A DNA stretch of 64,000 nucleotides from Fasciolopsis buskii (taxonomy: Eukaryota; Platyhelminthes; Trematoda; Plagiorchiida; Fasciolidae). Below, piece by piece: positions 53,016 through 64,000 of the stretch. Within the stretch, counting starts at the first letter, position 1, and each line of letters opens with the position of its first letter. The stretch covers positions 111,159 to 175,158 of the forward strand of contig LUCM01005922.1 of the NCBI GenBank assembly GCA_008360955.1. The letters are read 5' to 3'. The notes beneath the pieces are model-generated. The model was not told the origin of the DNA and did not search any database. It worked only from the letters and a program-made list of their open reading frames with translations. Position numbers and translations under genes: made by a program.

Positions 53016-56000
53016 GTTCGATCTTTTGACTAGAGAATCTTCAGTCCTTATAATGGAAATTCACTGTCTTCGTTGCTAACTATGGCATCAGTACTTCTGC
53101 CATCTGTTTTGATTAGGTGGCAATAATACTCTACACCAAACATATCATGGGCTGCTTTACACGCGCCTTTTATCCTCTGGAGTGATTTCAACTAATTCCC
53201 TTTTTGAACAGGAGAATGGTTGCTACGAAGCAACGCAATCGGTAGACAACTGTTAGGTAGACTAACACAGATGATGACTAGCTAGCAGAAAGAAAAACGG
53301 AGGAACAACAATAATAATTGATTTGACTGAGACAGAAATGATTACGGATAAAACTAACGATGTCAAAAATTCCCTATTTCGAACCTGCATACACCATACA
53401 AAAATGCGTCTCAGGTCTCACCAGAAAGGAACAGTAAACATTGGTGGAGATAAAATCGTGCGAGAGCGAGAAATATATGACTGACTTGTCTAGAACCGAG
53501 TTTCTTCTCGTTCCACTTAGACAAAGACCCCAGAAATGCACGTGCTAGCATGAGCGAAATAACCAACCATCACTGGCAATTTAGCATCCACTAGGGGAAC
53601 AGGGTGCTGTATATAAAGGAATGCACGAAATATTTCTCGTAGTACTCCCAGGACGAAGAAATTTAACCCAACAATGTTTACTTGAGGAGTCAGTCTAGCT
53701 GTGGGAATAGGTAAAAATCATGCAGGACTTAATTCATCAGGGTAGTTTGTTATTTGCTATTATACCTCATCCGTGCTTTTTGTTGGTTGATTTACTATGC
53801 TGTCTTACTGTACGAGAGGGTTGTCCATACTGTGATTCAACCAAGATTTCCGAATATGAGTTGCACAATTGGGGACTCGAACACGTAATCACAAGGTTTC
53901 CATCAGAGGAAAACATTTTCAAAATAAGTGACCGATTACTGGTGCTAATCATCGACAGGAGGATTACTGTGAAATCAGTAGTGAAGCTTGGAACGGTGTG
54001 CTAGGACGCGTGGTTTTATGCCTTGGTCCAGCTGATTTATATCAATCTTGTGGTGATATAAGCAATGCATTGTAGTTTTTACAGCAAATACCGAAATCCC
54101 ACGAATAAGGACCACGTGATAGCCGGATGCTAGTGAGATGAAACGCAACTTGATATTGAGCGAGGAAAACGTAGCGCCTCAAATCGAAGGGCGCATAATG
54201 ATATCACTAAAATTTCTTTACCCTATATGTAAATGGGCCAAGACGACAAAATGTTTGGGTCTTAGGAGTACCAAATAGAGAACACAAAAGTTCCATTTGC
54301 AAAATGCACTTTTACGTAGCACTTGTCACAACAAACCCATCACAATTTGGCCTCTTCTGAATGACCTCAGGATGAGTCAACTAGGGCTCATGAAAATTGA
54401 ATTCACGAGCGCATCTGTTAGCTAGATATGTTCTAAGACTTTCTAAAAGAGATCGTTCAGCCGAATGGCTAAATACGTATACAATTTCAGTGCACGTAAT
54501 AGAGAATGAAAACTTGTGACAGTTTCTTCACGTTACGATGAGCACAGGTAATATTCCTCAAAGCGGGTTTTGCAATTGAATGAAATTATGATAATAGGCT
54601 GAAGCACTTGGGGTTTGGACAAGTTTTGTCTGTGTTTTGGTCTGTCTCTATTTATTCCTGTTTGTTTGCGGGATCAGGTGGATTGTAATGTTTGCTGTTG
54701 AGCTTTCGTCCTTGTTGTGTACCTGGGATGCTAGGATCACCTGAGTTCAGAAGGTGGTTCGGCCCTTTGAGCGTTCCTCCGGACTTGTTCAAGTTTCAGC
54801 TGGAGATCATTCATTCGGTGTTGCGGTGCTATAAATTTCTTATCAGTGAAATCCTTTGAATAACTATTGCTCCGGGTAGCGGACAATGTGTAGCCAAAGT
54901 GGTCTCCAAGCGTTTCTACAAAGCTGATTCTTTCAGTGCATAATGCAAACCCCCACCAAGCCTACCATATATCATACGCGGAAACGGCTTCCGAAAAATC
55001 ATATTGTTCTGTTTATTTTGTTTGCGATTTGTAGAACTAACGGAAGGGATATTTTCTCTGCTCGCGATTACCACATTCAAGAAGTGAAAAGACCGTCTTG
55101 ATTCACACTCCAAATTAAATCATATATTCGGTTGACAACAACTGAGCGCTCTGAATATTTTTGCGCGCATTCTATTTTTGATTGTGGCACACTTGTCGCA
55201 AACATTGTGCAAATAAAAAGACCAGTTTGCTTCTTCCTTGCCATTAAAATTTAGCCCTACACCGTAATTCCTCAGTAGTGACTCTTTATCCGTTGGCCAA
55301 ATGCCAAAATTCTTTGGTCTCAAAGTCAAAACTTTAGTCATACTCCTACCTGTGACCAAAGCGGCCCTCTGCTGGCCGCGGCCTCCTTCCTGAAAATTGA
55401 TGTACATTATTGGCTTATTAATAAAGGAAATAAAAGATAAAAAATGTGAGGAAATATTCTGAGACCATCGTATATTTCGGAACTATTTTCACAGAGACTG
55501 ATGTTGCTACGCGGATCCAGTCAATACGATGTAGCGGTTTCAAGCTTTCAGTTAGCGGTCACAGTCTTTTTAAAGTTCGCCTAATGAACTAGCTACTGTC
55601 ATCATTAGATGTGCTTTCATCATGTGACTGAAGTAACCGCGAGCTCTCAGTGTATCCACATTAGTGACCTCTTTGACTAATGTTGATATACGATGATCCT
55701 ATAGTAATTTTTATTTTATCGCACTGATTTTTTCTGTGATGTGTAAGTGCAAAACAATATACGATTGGAATGCGTTCGGGTTATTCGCTTATGGTAATAG
55801 AACCATCTAGATGATGCATGCTGGCATTCATTTATCGGCCATGGGTTGATTAAGAATCGCGGCAGGTTGTCGTAACTAGCAAAGATATGATGCAATCGCT
55901 TTACCACTCTGAAGATTGAAGAAGAGTGATTGAATATGCGCGCAGTTGAAATGATTAAAGAAAGTTCCTAAACAGCACTTAATTTACGTAGAAACTTGTG

Positions 56001-56249
56001 AGTCGTTGCAGCCACTTGCAAACTTGGGTCTTACAGAACGAAGTTTGGTAGACGAGACTCCGCAGGTACAGTGAATCGTTTGAACTTTTGGAATGTAGGG
56101 AATATCCCATGAACATCTGTCAACAAGTCAATCAATGGTGGGCAGCTAGGTGGGCATTATTCAGTCAAATGAGCATCCATCCTCTGAAATGTAAGTCGGG
56201 CAATATCCAAAATGAACCAGGGAAATATGACGAATTGTTCTAAAGATCC
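53016..56249. other. Unassigned non-coding stretch
   Basis: No gene is recognised. Minus-strand frames at 54916-55113 (with a FHFLNVV block and IFRKPF) and 55120-55407 faintly recall the C-terminal part of Penelope-like reverse transcriptases, but the match is too short to call. Confidence 0.35.
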
Positions 56250-56254
56250 TTATG

Positions 56255-56346
56255 ACTATCACTATAAACACTGTCGTCGTTGCTGTCGTGGTTGCTGTCG
56301 TCGTTGTCATTGTCATCGTCGTGATCCTCACCATCCTCCTCATCGG
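56255..56346. repeat. Degenerate trinucleotide repeat (GTC/GTT/ATC)
   Basis: Imperfect GTCGTT, GTCATC and CTCATC units are tandemly arranged. The minus strand reads as GAC/AAC/GAT repeats, giving a threonine-rich run in one frame. It is a simple repeat rather than a gene. Confidence 0.8.
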
Positions 56347-59300
56347 CAGCAGCGAAAACAACTATGAACCAAGTACAAGTTACAAAATTTTCCTACAACT
56401 ATAATTAGCAAAGTGGTAAGGGAACATACTAAATTAAAATAATTTAATGAAACTGCAGAGCCAAATTGGGGGCCTCATGAAGGTGGCACAACGATGTGAG
56501 CCTGCATTGATTTATTGATCGTTGTCATTTAAGCCTATTTCTGGTACCGTGATGCCAGCGTGATTTGGACCAATGTAATCTGAAAATGTCAGTGTTGCCA
56601 GGGGGTGTGATTGATTTATTCTTAAAGCTATCTCTTAATGAATCACGCAGCGACTCAATGAATTGTCACAGTCAGCTGATCAAAATTCGTCACCAAGCGG
56701 AGTGACAGCTATAAGCAATACTAACACGGGCTACTTTATCTGCAGCTTTCAATACGTCACCTATCTCCTTCAACTTGCCTACGTTCAATACATTAAATAT
56801 TGATTTTTGTTGTAGATAAAAAGTTATGTTTATGGAGTTAAACAGAATTTTGTCGAACCGCACGGCTGTCTTTGAGAATTGGTTGGAGGAATAACCGATT
56901 ATTCTTATTATTCGATGAATGAAAACCAATTCTCTCCGGCTTGTATTTTCCGTAAAGAGACAAGCTGGTAAGGAAGCACATGAGATAAAATGATCTATGC
57001 AACATCTGCGCCCAACATAAAGATGAGTTTTTGTAGTTTTGTATCATTCACATATCGGCTTCATTCCACTGATCATCAAATAAATTCAGATATACGAGAT
57101 GCACACAGAATCATAAACTAATGAGCACGGTTTGGCACGCTTAATAAATGCTATTAGAAACAGTTACGGACCTGCGCAGAATCTAGCCTACGCACGAATA
57201 CCAGACATGCTTCAGTAAGGCGTGTATTTTATCAGTTGATCTGTAGCTTCTGAATGATTTAAACAACAATTCTATTGGTTACTGGACATTGAATTTGAAC
57301 CCGTGAAATTTGATTTATTCATTTAAAATCCCGATGGGGAAGTTAAATTTGGAAAGGTTTACTCTGATGGATGCGCACACATTTTGATCGGATAGCCAAT
57401 ATATGTTCTTCTGGTCCCGTATCTCAGTTAGTGAACGACAATCGGCAGGATAGTTTAGGTTAATTCTAGTTGTGTGTTCAGACTTCACTTCACCCGGGGT
57501 CAACCTAAAGCGTCGGATGGGCCCAACAGGCCGATCGAAATTGACAAATAGGTACACGCCACGGTTGTGACATAATTTAAGGATAGGAATTTTAAAGTGT
57601 GAATTAGACGTGTCAACTGTTTGCAGGCGAACTCGAACGGATCGTGTTCACCAATTTCTGTTGTTTTCCACGGCATCTTGAAGTACGTTCACCGCCTACT
57701 TTTTCCTCATATGTTTATAAAGTAGCATTGTTTAGTACTTGCTCTTAAATAGGTGAGAATAACTTTAGAGGAAGTAAACATGAAAGTTGTCAAAAAATCA
57801 TCTAAGCAATCGATCGTAATTGCTGAAGTGAACTGATACAAAAATATAAGCTTATGACATTGAGGGGCCTAAAATAAATCTGGGAATTATAATGCCTTTT
57901 CACTCAGCGGATCAATGGTGATAACACCAGAATGTACAACGGTAGTGCAAACCATATTTTGTCAATCACGGAAGAGCCATGCAATAAGGTGTGTGACCGA
58001 CAGAAATGTGGGGTACTTAGGCCTTTCAAGTCCTATCGAGTTATGAAAGTCTTAATTTGCCACAGCTTAACTGCATATTGTTAGAGATTTCCTCGAAGGT
58101 AGTACACGCAGAGGTATTAACCCAGCGGTTTATCTGGTTGCGTCAGTCAGTGGTTGGAGGTCAAATATTCATATCAAATTAAGGATAAGCATGGATTGGC
58201 AATCACCATGTGCAAATTTTGCCAGAAAACATGGACAAAAATGTTCTTTCTCTTTTTTCGAGTTTCACGGACTGATGAATTATTCAATTTTTGCCTCCTG
58301 GGTAACTGAAATTAAATCACTAGTACTCTGTTCACGGTAAGATTGCATATATGATACAGTTATCGATTGCCCTTTGAAAAATTAACGTTTACGTGCGTAA
58401 ATCCATGCACCATAAAGATGTCAGTCGCACGTGCATTTCAAACGAGCTGACCAAACCCTCATGTTTGTTTCCAGTTGCCGGACCATTCCTGAGGCTAGAA
58501 AGTTCCTTTTCGTCATTTACTAATACAAACACTTACTTACTTTGTGTCACCTATATCTCTCAGCTAATTTCACTACGGCTAGCCTATTTATGCATGTACT
58601 AAATCCATCCCTTTGGTCTAAAATATATGCTTCCCAGGTTCATTGAAGGCACCACTTTGCAACTATTGTGCCATTTTGCGCTATGCTTCACACACTTGGT
58701 CACGTGTCCCGGTCACAGTTTTTACTCTGTCGAGCGATACCAGAGGTTTGTTCTGACTCACGCTAACAGGACAAAAGCCTTGAGTTTTGCAACGCAACTG
58801 AAGTGGTGTAAGAACGTTAAGAAAAAGCTCAAAAATGAATAAAAGAAGCGGCCAGAACAACAGCACGTCATTTAGTGTGAAAAAAATTTCCCCTTACTCC
58901 CAAGTATTTTCTCGTGAGGCGATTCATAGTGTCTCACGACTTTTTCCCACTGTAGAGACGATTTCGTATCTACGTGGTTAGTCGAATGGACATTAGTGAC
59001 TAGCATATACCGTTGTTACAACTGATGATGAAATGCTAAACGATAAGTTTAACACGCAGTTCTTATCTTGAAGAGGAGGATATTACTGGACTTTTCTTTA
59101 GCGAAGATTATTATAGGCGTGTTCAGCTCGACAAACGACAGTTTGTGTTAATATAGTGGTGTTGGTCAGAAAGGTATCTGTTCCGTCTAACTGACTGCAA
59201 AGCAAAACGACACCGATACAAACGGTGCGTGACGTGAAAGTTGGATTGTGCAATTTATCTTTGACACGGTGCCTACTCCTGAAAGTATGAATTTCTGTTT

Positions 59301-59726
59301 TGACCAATTGCATTCAACCGAGTTATAATCAAAAGATAAATGACTTTAACCAAGACGAACTTCAATTTGAAGAGCCCGATAACTTCATGATGTCAACGGA
59401 TGCTTGATAACCATAAAAAATGAACCAATACGTAATTGCATAGTCCATCAGAAGTTCGCTCATTGCAGGTGTTTAGTTACGCAAGATCCAATTTCATGAA
59501 AACATATTTTCCTCCACAATCAACTGATGATTCAAATGGATTGTTTTTTTGTTTATCGGATTTCGTTGGAGCAAAATGAGCTTTTCAACCGAAGTAAGCG
59601 AAGTAAGAAAATTAACGGTGTATAGTCGAAGTACAGATTTGTTGGTATGCCCAACTGTTTATTTCGTGTGTTTGCATGCGCTTCATTATTTGAACGAAGT
59701 GGATTACAGTTTCGTTCTACTCATAT
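56347..59726. other. Unassigned non-coding stretch
   Basis: Nothing is recognised beyond short open frames with no family resemblance. Confidence 0.45.
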
Positions 59727-59955
59727 GGTTTTCATGAAATAATTCACCATGTGATATCATCGCTCAACTCACCATAAAAAACGATGGAAGCACTGTACAG
59801 CTGTTATATCCTTGTTAGGAATCATCAACGGTGCATATCCACCGTGTCCGAACTGGGACGCGAGCCCGGGACGAACGATTCTGACTCGAACGCCTTAGCC
59901 ATTACGCTACCGGGCAGGCCCTGAACAGTTTGTTGAACTTCACCACATGATGTTG
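59727..59955 (-). mobile_element. SINE copy 3: tRNA-like head plus hammerhead-like fold
   Basis: This is the best-preserved copy. On the minus strand the A-box-like TAGCGTAATGGCTAAGG (59911-59895) is followed by the B-box-like GGCTCGCGTCC (59868-59858), spaced as in an arginine-type tRNA head. The hammerhead-like segment is at 59846-59782, then the body runs through TTTTTTATGGTGAG and ATATCACATGGTGAATTATT to about 59730. It aligns with 125-357 over its whole length, including about 40 bases upstream of the A box. An internal polymerase III promoter is inferred from the boxes. The partner LINE is unknown: the SINE 3' end does not resemble the AATAC tail of the LINEs in this window. Confidence 0.78.
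59782..59846 (-). ncRNA. Hammerhead-ribozyme-like motif in SINE copy 3
   Basis: Minus-strand order is: outer stem I strand CGGTGGA, internal loop, inner stem I GCACCG, core TTGATGA (59830-59824), stem II hairpin around TCC/GGA, TATAAC in place of CGAAAC, AGCT, GTA as a possible NUH cleavage triplet, then CAGTGC and TTCCATCG closing stem I. GCAC/GTGC and CGGTGGA/TCCATCG pair, the latter with one G-U. Topology fits a type I hammerhead with a minimal stem III. Mutations in CTGATGA (C to T) and in GAAA predict loss of activity. Confidence 0.5.
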
Positions 59956-62900
59956 CCGCTGACGTTACAAATAGAACACTGGGAGAAATCATTACAGATA
60001 GCGGGATGCGAGTTGTGCTTGTTTAGTGGGTAACACTCCCGGTCTAAACAAAAGTCTAAATGCGGAAATCTATTCATCTAGCCATATAATACTTGTTTCC
60101 AGTACAAAGCTATTTATTGCAGTTTTCGATACATTCTGCAGGTGGAATACATAACGAAGTTGAGTAGATATTGCCGAAAAAGGTTACATTTGGCTCATCA
60201 CCTTAGTTGATTACTATCCGTCGGGCAAGATTCCGTTCCCCATTTAACTACAGGAAATTCTGATGCTGTTAAGAAGCCAGGTGCAGTTATGGAAAAATGA
60301 GGAAAAATTGTTATCAGCCTAATGAATTAGAATTTTTATTTTCACTTGTAACAATAGATTATTTAAAAGCAATTACCTGTGTCTTTCTCTACAACTCTAC
60401 ATCACGTAGCGAAACAGCAACAATTAGGTAACCGTTGGAAACTAGTAAGTATCTGATGATTAACAGCATGCCCCATATTATGACTTGATCTTCATTCACG
60501 TACGTGCAAAAAATGGAGAGCAGCGTGAGTGCCAAAGCCGATATCCGAGAAAGCCGAGATTTATCGTAGTAAATGCTTTTACGCTGACCTATTTTGGCTC
60601 TGGTAATCAAAGATATCGAATAAAAATAATTCATCAATCCATGTGGTCCTATGAATAATGCACCATTTTAATGATCAGCCTTTTGTTTGTGATACATAAA
60701 GGCCAAAATGGAATATGTTACAACACCTCAAGCGCCATCCTCCATCAAGAATAAGTAGAAGTTGACTGTCATGGATACTCCAAAGAGGCCACTTAAGGTA
60801 GATTGTTTATGTCATATGCCAACTTTCAACTGAACCTACTGAGGCGAAGCCAACGTGAGACATTAATGAGACAGGAACGAAATTGAGACGTAGGTGGCCT
60901 CGATCTTCAACTGGTCTTCCAATTACCTGACCGGTAGAAAGTTCGCATTTTATCGTGTGTAGGTCTTGATCCGGAGAACAAAATGCAAATCGGTGTTATC
61001 AGAAGTATCAGGGAAACTAATTTAATTTTGCACAGAATATAACGACACGGAATGAAATAAGGCGGTAGGTAAGTGCTTTGATTTCCAAGATGATGATAAT
61101 GCAGCTTAGATATCTGCGGTCTAAAATACGCAGTCTGCGATGAATCAGAAACTACTGCAGTTGTTACGGCACACATGCGTTCAAGAAACTAAGTGCTCAG
61201 AAAAAAATGAGAAAATTAATCACGACACAGATTGTTGGTCAGGGGCACTCTCAATGGTTTATATTCACAAAAAAAGAAAACAGTATAAGTAGTTTGCGAA
61301 TGAGAAATATCATGAATAAAGGCGTCTACGGGGTTATCGATGGTGCAGGGGAGTTTTCAGCTTTACCTGGAAGGTCTGCATACAGGCTTTCCAAATTGGA
61401 GCAACTCAAACTGCCATCCGATGGAGAGTTGCTATCATTGCGAACCAAGTACCAGAAGTAAGCAACTGGTTGTTAGGTAGAATTGGAAAATCTTTGTGTG
61501 TATTCGACTGGTCTGACTCGTATAATGCCAACAGAGAAGTGTGTAAGCGGTCTACTCTGGTCAGCATTAGTAGTCAGCTCAATGACATGCAATCAGCTAG
61601 AAACAACTTAACGATAACGGATCATTTGAGCCGACTAGGCGAAATAGTACGCAGCATACCTCTAAAGACCAAATAAATCTGATCATCCACAAGTTTCCAC
61701 CTGTTATTGACGCCATATTCAAATGTCCATAAATTTCTTCTTTGTTTCGGCTACTTTCTTTGCCAATACATTCTCCGGGTCGAATCCTAGGATCCTGATC
61801 AAGCGGCAGAATGGGCATTAATGTGCTTTCATGACGCCATTTCGACGTGTAAACTGGGGTACTTACCTTAACATTTGACATTTAGCAAATGATTCACAAG
61901 CTCAAAGTAACCATTTCTGTAAATTTAATCAAAACGCCTAAAAGAGGACAACGAGTTTAAAATGGATTGTTGGCTTTTCACTTGGAATCTTGGATCTATA
62001 TGATCAACGATATTCCGTTGGCGATTAAGCGGAATGAGGCAAGTCGGTTTTCCTAACGTAGCTATCTTTGTTTGACCACTGAAAGGTTTTCAGTTGTGGA
62101 TTTAGCTACTCATTAGTAGTATGCCAATAGATCGCGCCCACCTCGAACCGCTGCCGCTAAATATTTTACCCCGTTTTGATGGAACCAACCGCATGCGTTC
62201 GGTAAAGTATTTCACCAATAGTAAAATGGAAAGCCAAATATTCAGGATATGATACTCAGAGAAAGCTGCCAAACCATCCCCATCTAAATGTTGTTAAACT
62301 GGATTGGTCCAAAAACTCATGATAACTATTTGTGTAACCTTTATTGTTGCGTACAGTTACACACAAGCCTAACTGCATAAAGTTTGAATCTGCTACTTTA
62401 GCAAGCATTTTTTGACATTCCATCCCGCATTGAAACATCTGTGGTATATTAAAGCCTTAAGACCATCAGGTGGATTTTAACTGACGTGCTATTATTAGAA
62501 TCGGTTCACCAGAAATCATGGAACAGTGACATTGATAACACAAATCAGTCAGTTCTCTTGTGTGTTTGGATCTGCAATCTATTTCCAGTTCCACAATCGG
62601 GAGTGAAAGCAGGGACGACAAGGGCGCAAAGTTGGGTTCTTACACGCAAACAAATCCCACGCTACTGCAGATTCCTGAAATTACAGCCTTTAGACTTCAT
62701 ATTGTAGATTCACTATGTCCGTAGACAACATGCAAGCAATGTATTTCGGACTAATAATCACTCATTAAAATGGCCACAGATAAACTAGCTATAAAACTAA
62801 ATGACCGTCTTCATATCACAAATCCATATTCCAGCAGAGGAACTGAATAAAACAGCATTTATCTTTAATTATTCTTAAAGTACGAAGAAAAAAGATTTGC

Positions 62901-64000
62901 CGATAATGCTGCGATACGGAAGCGCACATGCTGGAGCATTCAAATGGCTTTTATCTTCTTTCGTTCACACGTGTTTTGATTACGTCATCTCAATTCTCCT
63001 GGCTTCCATGTTACTGTTGACTAGTGTCGCTTTCTTTGCTTCAATAACATTCGCCAATGGTTTTGATACATCTGGGAGCAAAACAACAGGGCAACTTTCA
63101 AATAAGGAAAGGCCTAACTGAATGACATCAAGAGTGGCCTGTGTTATCTTCACCCTATGTAGAAACAGGAGATTGAAACGGCGGTAACAGTATCGCAAAA
63201 AACGCATTGTAGAAGGTAGGAAGATATAAAACCTGTATCAATTTTGAGTGCCTACCTGGTGGTGATTTCGTGAAACATTAGCACAACACACGTGTTTGAT
63301 TGGGAAAAGCAACTCACCTGCCCACAAAAACTCTGAAATCTCCTGAGAACAGATAGACCCTTCAAAAGACAATCTGACATTTCACAAACTCTAATAATCT
63401 AATAGAAATAGACTTCGAGTTAGAGAACATCACTCCCGTAGTACAAATTTGTTGCTCTTCTTCTGGGAGAAAAATGCAATGATTGCCAGACTAATGTCCA
63501 ATGTATTCGCACAACGAGACTACTCCTTGACTTGGTGTGAAGGCTTGCGTGCATCCATGATCTAGCGAGCTATACAGGATGGCTTATTTCAAGTCGAAGG
63601 TCCAATTATGCCTGGAAGGTCAATGGGTAGAGGCCTGACGAAGTAGTTACCTGATCTGAGTTAGCAGCTCAGTTTGAAAAACGAGTGGAACAATAACTGA
63701 TCCAAGTAGATGGGATTCCACTCAGCTGTGCTCCGCTGCTTTGCGGTCAGGTTCTTGTCAGAACCAAAGACCCTGGTTAAGAACCCTAATCGTTCTTCTG
63801 CTTAGTGGTTGGACTCCGTGGCAGCACCCGCCCATCAATCCCCATAAGACAGATTCCTACAAATAATTCCATACTGCATCGGTGGTCGCGCAGGATAATC
63901 AGGATCGCACTGCCCATTGCATCGAGTGCGGTGGGTAGTGGTAAGTATGCTACTGCTCAAAATTCCCTCTCTTTTATTCAACTTATCTCTTCCGTATCCA
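59956..64000. other. Unassigned non-coding stretch to window end
   Basis: No gene is confirmed. The minus-strand frame 60389-60637 contains two hydrophobic spans and faintly resembles late transmembrane helices of major facilitator transporters, and 62897-63121 (+) holds one hydrophobic span. Both are too short and isolated to call. The last 300 bases (about 63.7-63.95 kb) are somewhat GC-richer and could be repeat-derived. Confidence 0.4.

Noticed and set aside
60389..60637. Hydrophobic minus-strand frame resembling late helices of an organic-ion transporter
   Set aside because: Only two hydrophobic spans, no signature motif, and no neighbouring exons found.
1..64000. CRISPR arrays, rRNA, bacterial operons, prophage genes
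   Set aside because: No regularly spaced repeats, no rRNA-like segments and no dense long ORFs; the sequence is eukaryotic in character.

Overview
The window looks like non-coding, repeat-bearing DNA from an animal genome, probably a flatworm. Three things point that way: no dense ORFs or operons in 64 kb, several decayed non-LTR retrotransposons, and short tRNA-headed repeats joined to hammerhead-ribozyme-like folds, a combination known from schistosome SINE-like repeats. The taxonomic call is inference. I found no convincing host protein-coding gene. The longest open frames (about 135-146 codons) are about what chance gives at this base composition.

Layout. 0.1-0.36 kb: SINE with tRNA-like head and degenerate hammerhead (+). 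0.36-8.5 kb: nothing recognisable. 8.86-9.53 kb: RTE-like reverse transcriptase remnant (+), cut off by the 3' end of a CR1/Jockey-like LINE on the minus strand (copy A, 9.53-12.19 kb). 12.2-20.8 kb: mostly unassigned, with a TG microsatellite and one copy of an unnamed dispersed repeat. 20.793-22.49 kb and 27.478-29.176 kb: the two arms of a nearly perfect 1.7-kb inverted repeat separated by about 5 kb. Both arms are LINE sequence of the same family as copy A. The right arm lies inside a longer element (about 27.1-29.95 kb, +) that continues on both sides; the left arm has unrelated sequence at both ends. The spacer holds a third, short 3'-end copy (23.66-24.1 kb, -) and a possible tRNA-like repeat near 26 kb. 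30-45.4 kb: unassigned except a GC-richer block at 32.0-32.6 kb. 45.45-45.6 kb: second SINE copy (+). 52.8-53.0 kb: second copy of the unnamed repeat. 59.73-59.95 kb: third SINE copy (-). The rest is unassigned.

The two most interesting observations are the SINE family, in which tRNA-like promoter boxes are followed at similar spacing by a hammerhead-like fold with preserved helices, and the inverted repeat, whose arms share all frame breaks of a dead LINE. That pattern implies an inverted segmental duplication (or gene conversion) rather than two retrotransposition events, and a read-through transcript could form a long dsRNA hairpin. The LINEs are broken by stops and frameshifts, and each hammerhead core is mutated, so all of these read as fossils.
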